From: Edaphochlamys debaryana
Taxonomy: Eukaryota; Chlorophyta; Chlorophyceae; Chlamydomonadales
NCBI GenBank assembly: GCA_016858145.1
Contig: JAEHOE010000030.1
Coordinates: 620,001-684,000 of the forward strand
Direction of reading: 5' to 3'
DNA: 64,000 nt
Shown here: positions 11,798 to 22,588 of the stretch, one piece after another
How positions within the stretch are numbered: position 1 is the stretch's first letter
Layout: every line of letters begins with the position of its first letter
Made by a program: the position numbers and the translations under genes
The notes under the pieces: model-generated
Databases searched by the model: none
Told to the model about the DNA's origin: nothing
The model's input: the letters and a program-made list of their open reading frames with translations, nothing else

Positions 11798-12878
11798 CAC
11801 GCGGGCGATGGGTGCTCGGGCGTATGGATGTGACGTAGCCAAGAGGTTTGTGCGCTGGCAGGGCGGGGTGTCCAGGGCAGGGAGCGCCAGCTCGAACGTA
11901 GAGGTATAGGGCGCGCACCTCCGAAGGGGTGAAGGGGACGGGTCCACGCACGGGTATTTGCGCTGCATCCACTAGGGGGCTGGGGCTCGCCCGAAGTTCG
12001 AGGATATTGCCTACCTGATGTGAGCTGCTGCTCGTGCACTTGAGGGGGTGATGCTGACAGTGAGTGAGAGGGACGGCGGCACTGTAGGCGTTACTCGTTC
12101 GTGAGCTGTTGCTGGTGAACTTCCCAGGGGTGACAGAGGCAGGGGGGGACGGATCAAACTTATTTATTATTACAGGTGATTCAGCCTTGCCCGTACAAGA
12201 TCCCTTACTAAAGGACGTGCAACGAAGTGCACCACTGCACCATGGCCGTACCGGCCCCGCACACACGCACCGCGCCACCGTGAGACACAGACTCCGTCCT
12301 GAGGGCCGTCGCCCGCTCCAGGCCAAGCTGACAGTCCGCGCTGCACGCCCTTCGCCAACACCTGGAGCCTCGCTCTACCCCGCTGTCGGGCCCAGCAGCG
12401 GTTGCCTCGCCGCCCTCACAGCGACTGGGCCGGCAGCCATTGGCGCACGCAGACCATCTAGCGCGGCTGCATAACAGCGCCTCAACGAACGTGCTCGAGC
12501 GGACTTCGCGCTCGTTGCGGGGCGCTCACCTCAGCTCCCCACACGGATCGCCTTTCTCTGCGCCAGCTAGCCAGGCACATGCGGCGTGCCTGCGAAGGCT
12601 CCTGCCCCGGAGGCTCCTGCCTCCCTCCTGCCGTGCGGCCCCCGCTGCCGACGATACGTACTGGTGCAGTGGGGCCCGTACGGCGCGCATGGGCATGCTC
12701 TTAGGAGAAGGCAAGGGCTGGCGGGGCGAGGAGGACCCATGTCAGTCCATATGACTAATATGACAAAGCGGGTATGCAGTGGAGCACGTGCAAGTCATGG
12801 AGAGGCATGGCGATATCGGCGAGGTGAGTGCGTGGGGTGTGCACGCACGGAGCGGATGCCATCCATCAAGCACAGCGG

Positions 12879-12973
12879 AGGCTCGGACAGAGGAGTTCAA
12901 CATTCTTAGTCTGCCAGCAGAGCCCAGGAATGCTTCGGGGCCTTTGGAGACTGGGGGTTGTGTCGTCATGGCC
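12879..12973 (+). repeat. 95-bp direct repeat, copy 1
   Basis: It runs from 'aggctcggacag' to 'gtcatggcc' and matches 13071-13165 with two mismatches ('gcttcgggg' against 'gctcggggg'). The spacing between copies is 192 bases, and the sequence between them is unrelated. Confidence 0.9.
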
Positions 12974-13070
12974 GGTGGATGAGTGACAGGTGCTCGAATG
13001 CGGTACGGCCCGTGCAGATGCCTGGCGCGTGAGGTGGCAGGGGTGGCCAGCCCATGCGTTGGCGCGTCGT

Positions 13071-13165
13071 AGGCTCGGACAGAGGAGTTCAACATTCTTA
13101 GTCTGCCAGCAGAGCCCAGGAATGCTCGGGGGCCTTTGGAGACTGGGGGTTGTGTCGTCATGGCC
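13071..13165 (+). repeat. 95-bp direct repeat, copy 2
   Basis: Second copy of the repeat at 12879. Both flanks differ from those of copy 1, so the repeated unit is sharply bounded. Confidence 0.9.
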
Positions 13166-14172
13166 AGCTTGACGCCTAGATCACGCGCCATATCATCGGT
13201 ATCAGCGCACGTGCGTGGCTTTGAGCGAGCAGGAAGTGCGCATACTGAACGACGCGTGTGGCCCGCCCTCATAGACCTGGTCCTAGACCAATTTCCCTGA
13301 TCCCGTCACCCACACGTCCCACCCCACACACCTGACGGAGCGCCACGAACGGGCGGCGATTCCGGCGAAGCCTCCAGGCAGTGACCTCTTCAGCTTGCAG
13401 TCTGGCGACTCTGGCCTCGAGACGCTCTCCTCGCATGCTGGTGGGTTCTTGGCCGCCTCTCTAGGACACATCTCGCCCTCCTCTTCCAGGACCCTCGGAC
13501 AAGAATCTTGGTCAGGAGTCCTTGGAATCTTGTACATTCTTGGCGTCTCTATCTAGAGCAGCTAGGAGCCTCGGCCCGCCTTGGCATCCTCCCTCGGCAC
13601 CCGCCCCTAGCTCGGACTGGCTCAGCCTGGGCGTTAATAAAACGTGCGCAGCCGGAGAGCCCGATGCCTGGCACGCAGCCCAGAGCTGCCCCAGCCAAGT
13701 CTGCTCCTACACAACCACACGGGGCCCCATGCAAAGGATCCGTGTCTCCCCATCACTACAGCGGTAACCCGTCAATCAATCACTCTCAGTCTACGAAGCC
13801 CGCCACCGGGCAAAGCTCTAGCTCCAAGCGGCAGCACCGCCGCAGCGCCCTGCACAACAAACAGAGGCGCCGCGGCGAGTGCGTGCCGCCACAACCCCAG
13901 CTTCAGCACGGGGCGGCCAAGCCCCGCTGCCCAGCAGGCGCGCCGCTACTGTACACTCTAGCGCCGGGCTCTTAACCCAATCAATGCATCGACACCGACA
14001 CAGAATCCCCATTTTAAGACAATGCGCTGATGCCACACCTGCGATGCCTGCCCAGCGCACTGCTTGCGAATCCGCCGCCGGGTCCGGTCCGCTGGACGGC
14101 GGGGAGCGGCACACGAGCCCCCAAGAGGAGCACAAGCGCGCCACGCCGCGCGGCAATGGCCATGGGCTGGGC

Positions 14173-17100
14173 TCAGGACCGCACCCGGAAGACGCGGGCG
14201 GTGCCGTCGTCCGCCCCCGTCAGAAGCATGGATCCGTCGGGGCTGAGGCAGATGTCCTGGGGCACGGGCACGGCAGAGAAGTAGGGGTAAGGAGGCGCGG
14301 AACCGCGTTAAGACGGCAGAACGGTACCCATAGGCCACAGGGTACTTAGCGCGAACATGGAACTGGTTACCGCACGTCCACGCCCCACCCATTGCCCTGC
14401 CCCTTCGCCCCAGGATGCACCACGCCCTAAGCGCCGTTCACCAGGCCCATCTAACCCTCGGGTGCCCCGCCTCGCCGCGCACCTGCACCGCGTCCTCGTG
14501 CCCCCCGTACGTGCGCACGCAGGTCCCCGTGCGCAGGTCCCAGCAGCGCGAGGCCCCGTCCAGGCAGGCCGTGAAGACCAGCGGGTCCGTGGGGTGCCAG
14601 CACATGCGCGTCACGGACTGCGGGGGAGGGGGGTGGGCGGAAGGGGGCGTGTAAGGGGACGGCAAGGCGGAAGGCCGGGCAGAAGGGGAGCACAGACGTG
14701 TGGGACGTTCTGCATGGTGTTCAGGGGTGCGATGCGCCAGACCTAGACAGGGCGAGCCGGTAAGCTTGAAGGTCCATGGCTGCCTCACCCAGGGTTCCAG
14801 CTCCGAGCCCTGAACTCACGCTGGGGTGCTCGCAGGGGTTGCCTCGCTGGGCGAGCGTGCCGCAGTCCCAGATGAGCAGCTTGCCGTCCAGGGAGCCCGA
14901 GGCGGCCAGCGGGAGGTGCGGGGACAGGCCCACGGCCTCGACGCTGTCCTCGTGCCCTGACGAGATGAAAGGGGGGGCGCAAGGGGAGGGGGGGGAGTGG
15001 TGGGTAAGACCAGGTGAAACGACGAGAAGACCGACGTGGGGGTCACGGTTTGGGTCAAGGTGTGGGCCGGGGAGTGATGGGAACGGGTGTGCAAGCAAGT
15101 GTGCGACGTAGTTGATCACAAGGGTGAGTAAGAGTGGCTCAGACAAGGCTGAAAACGGTCGTCAGGGCGCATCGCGCCTCAGAATTTGATGGTACAAAAA
15201 GATTTCATCATCACAGCCACTCTGCTTGCTCTCATACCCGCAGTGCTCGCGTCCATGCACAAACACTCAGCACTCTGCAGGTGCACCTCCTGCGCCGCCC
15301 CGTGCTTTTGCCCCCTTGGCCCCCCTCTCCTCCCCGCTCGCATCCTAGCCCGGTGCGAGGACCCCCGCTCCTCACCCAGCAGTCTCCCGGCCACGCGGCC
15401 CGTCGTGATGTTGGAGATGCAGCACACGCCGTCGTCGCCCCCCGTGATGACCGCCCCCGAGCCGTCCCGGTGCAGCCCCAGGCAGTTGATGCCGCCCTCG
15501 TGGAAGGGGTGGCCCTGCCAGGGGGGAAGAAAGGGAGGGGTTCAGCAACAGTGTCCGCAGGCCGTCAGCGCGACACCACGCCAAGCCCGTCCGTTCGGCC
15601 TTCAACCGCGCCCGGACCCGGGCTGGCAGGCGCCGCGCACCTGTATCGTGAGCGAGCACTCGCCGGTCCTGGGGTTCCACACGCGCAGCGAGCTGTCGCC
15701 CTCGCCGCCCACCGACACCACCGCCTTGCCGTCGGGCGTGAAGCAGCCCGCAGACACCATGCCGCAGTGCCCGCTGAACACCTGGGGTTCGAGCGGGGGG
15801 GTGGGGACAATCGGGGCGTTGGGTGCACGAAGCACAAGGCAAGCGGGCTTCCCTGTGTTGAGGGTTCATACTTGGACCCCGGCTCGCCGTCGGTGGACGG
15901 CTTGCGGCATGCGGCTGGCAGGCGGGTGCTGGTTGGTAGCCGAGGGACCCGCAGCCAACACAGCAGGAGCAGTAGCTGCGCTGGCGGCCCGTCGCCCACC
16001 TGCATGACCGCCCCGTTGGCCGCGTTCCACATGTAGAGCATGCAGTCCTCGGTGCCCGCCACCACCACCTCGCCGCGCGGGTGCCAGGCCAGCCACTGCA
16101 GCGAGCCGCCCGTGCCCTCCAGCGAGTGCAGCAGCCGGCCCTCGGGCACCGACCAAAGCTTGCACACGCCTGCGCACAGCACCACACCGCAGCAGCAGCC
16201 AAGGCAACATCAGGACCGCGCTTGTTGCATATGCCATGCCGATGCCTAGGCCCTGGCGCAGCGAAACTCAGCGCCCATCCCGCCACGCGCTCCATGGGGC
16301 CCCTTTCACCCCCCGCCCTTCCCCCGCCTCACCGTCCATGCCCGCCGTCGCCAGCATGTTGCCCGAAGCGCTGAAGGCCAGCGCCGCCACCGTGTCGCCG
16401 TGCCCCTGCAGCTCGCTGGTGCCCATGGAGCCCGCGCTCGCCTCGAACGCGTCCTGCCCCACCCGCCACAGGTACGCCACGTCGTCGCAGCCGCCCGTGG
16501 CCACCAGGTCGGGGTGGGCGGGGTTCCAGGCAACTGCTACGACGGCGTCTGGGGTGGAGATAGGGGGTTGGAGGGGAGGGGGAGGGCGAGGTGGAGCGGG
16601 GGTGACGAGCGGCTGGGCTGAAGTGTCGATGGGGAAGCGGAAGGTCGAGGTGGGGGACAGCCAAGCTTTGTTCGTGTGCTTGTACGTGTGCTCGTGAGAG
16701 GACTGCGCAGAGTGGGCTTGGTTGTGAGGTGACGGGGGCGCACCTTGGTGACCGTCGAAGCAATGGAAGGAGTCGTCCTCGAGGATCGTGTGCACCCGCC
16801 CCTCGCCCTCGCCTTCTGCACCGTCGTCGCCTTCGTCCTCGCTGCCATACTCCGGATCTACGGTGAATGGAGCGGCGACAAAGGCGAGGGGAGTAACGTG
16901 AAGCCAGGGTCAACGTGGTGCAAGCGTTGCGGCGGCGGTCGCGCCGATCGAGCTGCCAGTGCCGCCGCTGCCTCCCGTGCCGCGGCGACGGCGCTGGAAG
17001 GGGCTGCAACACCAATTCAAGCCAAAAGAAGCGGCCCAAGCTATCGGCGGAGAGCCAAGAGCGCAACGTGGACGTTCGCGCGCACCTTCGCCTTGCAGGT

Positions 17101-17182
17101 CATCAACGACGTCGCCCTCCAGAATTAGCTCCTCGTCGTCCTCCTCCATGTGAGAGCCGGGATGTGCTGGAGAGTCAGGCAT
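14173..17182 (-). CDS. AAMP: AAMP-like WD40 repeat protein
   Basis: Minus strand, multiple exons, start codon at 17182 (a second Met lies 11 codons on). The N-terminus is acidic (MEEDDEELILEG, then DPEYGSEDEGDD), followed by 'HTILEDDSFHCFDGHQ', which begins the propeller. WD-type blades follow in order: AVAWNPAHPDLVATGG..VAYLW (16500s), LAFSASGNMLATAG (16360s), CKLWSVPEGRLLHSLEG and LAWHPRGEVVVAGTED (16160-16030), GCFTPDGKAVVSVGGEGD (15750s), NCLGLHRDGSGAVITGGDDG (15500s), AVGLSPHLPLAASGSLDG (14950s), CWHPTDPLVFTACLDG (14620s) and LSPDGSMLLTGADDGTARVF (14250-14180). The acidic lead plus the 'D..F..H' entry match angio-associated migratory cell protein, a conserved eukaryotic cytosolic WD40 protein. 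Its role in algae is not known to me. Head to head with the TOM1 gene. Confidence 0.85.
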
Positions 17183-17835
17183 GATTGCGGGCGCAGTGGG
17201 GGCGGCGCAGCGTCTGGAAGATTGCGAGCGGCGGCCGAGTGCACGTATAGGTACGCGGGTGAGCTGTCTATGTAACTGCTATGGCAATTTGCGAACAAGG
17301 GCAAGGTGCGTATAAGCCGACAAAGGCAGCGGGCACGCGTGACACGGGCTTCATCTCGGTGCTCGCCGATGCCTTCCGAAGCCCCGCCCGGCCACGGCTA
17401 TCGCTGTCCGCTCCCGCCCTGCACCCCGGCGCATGTTGGCCTCACTTCTACGCAACTCTGTCCTGTCCAAACAGCTGGATACCAGTGCAGCGAGGTCTAC
17501 AGCGAGCCCAGACCTGGGCCCTGTTTGGGGCTCAGCCTAGCTGCCCGTGGGCACGGCGATAGAACAGGCTGCAGCCAGGTGTAGCCGTAGCCAGGACCGG
17601 ATTCAGCGGCGAGGAGCAGGATGCGGACGATTAGCTTGGGAGGAACCTCTGTCTTGGACACCGTATGGAACCTTGAGTTTCCATTCCCGTCCTGGTGAGT
17701 GGCAGTCAAGCACGGCTGCGCTTGCGGACCACGCTTGCGGACCAGCGGCAGCGTGCGCGACAGCAAAAGCGTGCAAAATGGCGGGGTCTCGAGGAACCAC
17801 GACCTGCACCCTCCCTGCTCCTTGGTCCTGACTGC
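17183..17835. promoter_or_regulatory. Divergent region between AAMP and TOM1 genes
   Basis: It holds the promoter of the AAMP-like gene (-) and of the TOM1-like gene (+). A 5' exon of the TOM1 gene could also be hidden here, because no in-frame ATG was found in its first recognisable exon. I see no other gene. Confidence 0.4.
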
Positions 17836-17842
17836 TATATAA
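17836..17842 (+). promoter_or_regulatory. TATA-box candidate, TOM1-like gene
   Basis: The heptamer tatataa stands about 27 bases before the first recognisable coding exon of the TOM1-like gene. If it is the functional TATA box, transcription starts near 17865, inside that exon, which sharpens the missing-ATG problem for this gene. Confidence 0.4.
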
Positions 17843-17862
17843 CTGCTGCCGGCGACCGACAG

Positions 17863-19884
17863 GTGGCGAGCAGCGGAGAAATCGGAAGCGGTGCAGACCT
17901 ACAGCAACTATGGGATAGGAGGAGCCTATGGCATCATCGGCCTTGTCGCCTTCGTGAGTAGGCAGGAGGGAGCAGAGGGCACCGCCTGGGGTGTCGGCTG
18001 GGGGGCATGGCGAGGCCAGTTGGCGTGCTCAAGGGCGAGCGACGCTGAAAGCCCTTCCTTGTGCGCTCATGCAGGTGCAACTCATCCGGCTGCAGCTGCG
18101 AGTACCGGAGTATGGCTGGACGACTCAGAAAGTCTTCCACCTGCTAAACTGCCTAGTCTCGGTGCTCCGATGCTCGGTGTTCTTCTTCCGGCCGGCGCTG
18201 GAGGGGCTGCACCCGGTCGTCACGAAGCTGATGCTCCTGGACCTGCCAGGTGGGCCCGGGGCGACCCTATTTGGCCTTGGCCTGCGCACCACGTGCATAA
18301 AAGTGTGCGCCGACGTTTCAGCTTCCCAGAACCCGGTGTGGGTTCAAGAGGGCCACGCTGCCCCACAAGCGGGACGGGGGAGGTCCGCAACGCAGCCCCC
18401 GTTGGCCCCGCCCCAACCGACCACTGCAGTGTCTCCAGACGGCCGCATCACGTCCTGGAAGTGCCTCATGCCTTCTGTGCTTCCCCTCCGCTGAAGACCC
18501 CTTCTCCCGACCTCCACCTCCCCCAATCCCCTCAGGCCTGCTCTTCTTCACCACCTACACCCTGCTGGTGCTGTTCTGGGCTGAGATCTACCAGCAGGCG
18601 CGCAATTTGCCCGCCGCGGCGCTGCGCCCCACGTTCCTGATCATCAATGTCATCGTGTACGCAGTACTGGTGAGCAGCGGGGCGGGGCAGGGCGGCAGCG
18701 GCACGGGCCTCGGGTCTTCGCCGCTTGTTGCAGCGGTGAATTGGCCCGGGTGCCTAGCGGGCGCAAGTGTGCATGGGCATGAGCAGACGTAGTAAGTGTA
18801 ACGCGTCATGGAGGATCTCCCTGCGTTTCATCTGGTTGCCTTGACTGTACACCTCGGCTGTTCATTCAATCGCCCCCCTTCCAGGCTGGCCTATGGGCGC
18901 TCACCACGTTTGGCCGCACGCCAGACATCCAGGTCAGCAGCGGTTGAGGACGAGCGCAACCTGCCGACGGGCCGCGCTGTCCAGGGGGGCAGGTGCTGTC
19001 TCTTGCAGCAAAGGGAGTCTGGGACGGCTATGCGAACCTCAGGCATCGCGACTCCGCGTACGCATAGCGCCCTGTCAACGGCTACACACTTTACTGTTCC
19101 CGTAATTTGATTCCTGCCATGCGTCCACAGGAGCTGGCGTATACAATTTCCAACCTCTGGCTAGCGGCGGTGTTCCTGGCGGCCGCCGCCGGCTTCCTGC
19201 TGTACGGCGGGCGGCTGTTCGTGATGCTGCAGCGCTTCCCCATCGAGAGCCGGGGGCGGCGCAAGAAGCTGCGGGAGGTCGGTCTGGTCACATCCATCTG
19301 CGCGGGGTGTTTCACGTTCAGGTGCGGGGGCGGGGGCGGGGGGGCAGGGGAGAGGGTGCGGGGGAGCGCGCCCGAGGAGTTCAGTAGCGGGTGGGGGAAG
19401 GGGCAAGGGACCCAGGCTTGCCCATCAGCTTCGCCATACTGCCCCGCCTCTACCCCTCCGCAGGGCCATCATGATTGCCTCCTCGGCGGCCGACCGCAGC
19501 GACCTCGAGGTGAGCCCGGGCAGAGCCGCGAGACTGGGCTCGAAAGCTGCGGAACGGGGCTTGCGGGGCTTCCGCAAGGCCCTTGCCTTCCTCGCTAGCG
19601 GGTGGTCGCGAGCTGACCAGCCAACCGCCTCGTGCCTGGCACATGTTTCGCCTCTTTCCCTCCGCGCCCGTCGTCCCTGCTCCCGCTTAAGCATCGCAAG
19701 TCCGCTGAATTATCATAACCCCCCTGATGCTTGCCTCCAGGTGGACATGCTGGGCCACCCGCTGCTCAACATCGCCTACTACTCCTTTGCGGAGATCATC
19801 CCCTCGGCCTGCGTGCTCTACATCCTGCGCAAGCTGCCGCCCAAGCGCAACGCGCAGGGCTACCAGCAGATCCCCTCGCAGTGA
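17863..19884 (+). CDS. TOM1: TOM1/THH1-family multispanning membrane protein
   Basis: Exons: about 17863-17953, 18075-18249, 18535-18669, 18895-18932, 19131-19321, 19464-19509 and 19741-19884. The protein tracks plant TOBAMOVIRUS MULTIPLICATION 1 closely. Landmarks are [71 protein letters not shown] and [19 protein letters not shown]. Plant TOM1 and THH1 are tonoplast proteins with about seven membrane spans; some tobamoviruses use TOM1 as a replication host factor. The algal role is unknown. The start is unresolved: the first exon reads [19 protein letters not shown] with no ATG before an upstream stop, and the ATGs inside it are out of frame. Either a short upstream exon exists or initiation is at a non-AUG codon. 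Confidence 0.85.
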
Positions 19885-22588
19885 GCGCGGCGGAGCGCCG
19901 GCGGCGCAGGGCGGTGCCGGAGGGCGGGAGTGGCGGCCGCGGAGCAGAAGGAGGAGGAGGAGGAGCGGCAGGCGAAGCTGTACCGACGGTGGAACGGAGA
20001 GACGGGAAGGCGCTGGCTGAGCACCGAGGGCAGCAGCCCGGAAGGGCCATTGGCGTGGAGCCAGGAGCCAGCGAAGCTGTGGAGCAGGAGGAGGGGGTTG
20101 CCGGGGTTTCCGGTGACGGGGAGTCGGCGCAGGCGGCGCCGGGGCAGAGCTTACGCGCTCTGAGCTGCCAGCAGAGGCGCCGACAACAGGTCACGTGGAT
20201 TGGACACGCTGCTGCTGCTGAGGCGGCGGCGGCGGCGCCTGGCTAGCGGAGCGTAGCAAGCGCGGAAGCTGCAGCCCTCCTCTCGCGCGGTGCCACCGGC
20301 GGGAGCGGGTCGTGGGCGGAAGCTCGGGCGCAGCGCAGGCGCCTGCAGGGGCGAGGGTGAGGAGGGTCCAGGAGCCAGGACGCGGAGGCGGGCGAGCCGC
20401 AGCCAGCCTGGAGGCAGCAGGCACCCTCTCCCTACTGCCGTGGAGGCCACTGGCAGCAGCCCGTACCAGGTGGCGGGCGGGCGGAGCCCCCTGCAGGAGC
20501 TCACGGCTCTCATGACAAGTTGGGCTGCAGGGATCGATCTAGCATCATGGCTAGCCCCATGTTATGCTTTCATGTGCGCCCGAGGCAATCAGCGGCGGGC
20601 GGGAAGGCGCGGTGTCAGCCGCAGCTGCTTCCTTCTGCGGCGAGCTGGAGCCCTCGCGCTTGACTCTTGTCACGGAGTCGACTTTCCGGACCTACATAGG
20701 AGGCAGGGCCGTGCCCTGCGAGCCACAGCGGCGTGCCCCGCCCAGGCGAAGGAGCTGCCGGCGCCTTGCTCCCCTGCACGGGGGCGTCGTACGGACCCCG
20801 TATGCCGGGCGCAAGCCCCTGGCTGGTAAGCCCTCTGTGGGCTGCCTTTTCCTCGCTCCCTCGGCCGACGCCGTGGCTACGGTAGCTACGTAGCGTGAGC
20901 GGCAGGCTGGAGTTGTGTGCAGTCAGGTGTGGTTGAAGGGCGGAATGCCCACGGGGCACTCAGCCGGCTGTCTGGTCACAGCGGTTCAACGTCCGATGGG
21001 TGTCTGATGCCCCGAGGGCGCGCATCCAGATCGCTCGTGGCATGGGGCGTGTTACAACCGCAATAAGCGCAAGGCAGGTGTTACGCGGCACATAGAGTTG
21101 GGTGGTTGCATGGCGCATGGGGTAATTACGTTGCGTCCAGTAGTGCCGTGTTGCAGTTGCGCGGTCGCGGTTGCTTTGCGGGCCAGAACGTTCGGGCTCA
21201 AACACTAGCGTTGGATAGCATCACTACCTGTGGTCGGGTGCAGGCAGGGATTGGAGTTCGGTGGAAGCGCTGGGGTATCCATGTTAAGGAGCAGCAAGGG
21301 TGAAGGGTAGGTGTCTTGGTGGTACAGAGACTCCGGGGTGTCCGCTCAGCGAGATGACTGAGTAGGAGCAGGGGGGGCGACTTGCGACTTGCCAGGGACA
21401 AAACGATTGTGGCCGTCGGCGCCAGGCGGCGCCTGCCTTGTGGCGCCTTGTTTGCTGACTGCTGCGTGCCAAGCACGCCTGTGTCAAATGCAAGGGCTCG
21501 TTGTATGTGTGCGTGTAGTATCCGTACCACAGACGGCTGCATGCTTCACACTGGCCGGTGACACACAGCTGCATGCACTTGGGGTCTGGTCTTCATTGGG
21601 CTCGGCCACTGCAAGTGCATGCAGCGCACCAGCAGCAGCCAGGCTATCTGGATCTTCCCGCCAACCCCTGCCGCATAGTAACACCCTCCCGAGGAAGGGT
21701 CCGCGCAAGTCCCTCGTGAAGCAGGGCTTTACATATCCGTCCATATCCTGCATTCGCCGCGGGCGGCGCGTGCCTTGGCCCGTTCGGACTGGCCAGGTGG
21801 CCCGTACGGACGCAGAGAATGCTTGGGAGGCACCGCTTCGTGTGTCGGCTACTACACGCGAGGCTGAGTTAACGCTGCTTGGCCGCGACTCTGCTGAAAC
21901 AAAGTACTTCGAAGACTTCCACACCGACCGCACCACAGAACCTCCGTTAGAGTTCAGCTTAGTTGAGCTATACCAGGAGTTATAGGTCGGCGACTATGGG
22001 GTCAGCGGTAGTCGGCTGGGGCTGACGACTGGAGTTCATCGCTGCATGCCGCATCCTTGCGGCCAGGCCTCGCGATAGACAGGAGAAGCTCGTAGCTGAG
22101 ACAGGTTTGCAGGGAGGTCGCGCGCAAGCCTTGCGCCTCTGCCTCTTCCGCCCCTGTACCTGCCCCTACCCACTTGCGAGAAGTTCTCACCCCCCCGGTC
22201 CGCTAGCTCTCAACGCTACTTCCTCCCCTCCACGGCTGCAGGAACCACCAGGTCCACGACCAGGTCGCAACCATGGTGGTCGGCCCCAACCCCTCGTGCC
22301 CTTCTTATAAGGCAAGCCTGTGCCCGCGTCACGCTCGTGCAGGCACCCTCTGCCCTCCGCACGGCGCACACTTGTAGGGCATGAGACCCGGGCGCACATG
22401 CCAGCCTTGGGGCAGTAACCCTTGTCATTACAGGCACCGCCAAGCTGCAGTCATGGCGCTCTATCGTCAGGGGATCGCCCTTCCCTTATCCACCCGGTAG
22501 CCATCGCCACACAACCCTGAGGCCTCAGCCCACCCGCCCTCGTCGGACCCCCCGCTCACCCCGCTTGCCGGCCGCCCCTGCCGCGCAG
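19885..22588. other. Intergenic, no gene seen
   Basis: The first 650 bases after the TOM1 stop are purine-rich with open frames of biased composition, probably 3' untranslated region and flank. A 198-codon frame at 21389-21985 has no recognisable domain. The last 500 bases may hold unrecognised 5' exons of the importin gene, for example around ATG 22271 or 22453, but no chain was convincing. Confidence 0.5.

Larger units (their letters stand above)
11798..14172. other. Intergenic, no gene seen; direct repeat inside
   Basis: This lies between two convergent genes. Parts (12140-12180, 13270-13560) are less GC-rich than the coding stretches. It holds a near-perfect 95-base direct repeat (listed). 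No frame resembles a known protein, and I found no tRNA. Confidence 0.55.

Noticed and set aside
10820..11968. 382-codon open frame on the minus strand
   Set aside because: Antisense to the last exons of the secreted protein, whose plus-strand reading has a membrane helix and splice sites.
21389..21985. 198-codon plus-strand frame in the TOM1-importin gap
   Set aside because: No recognisable domain, no splice partners and mixed composition; kept as non-coding for lack of support.
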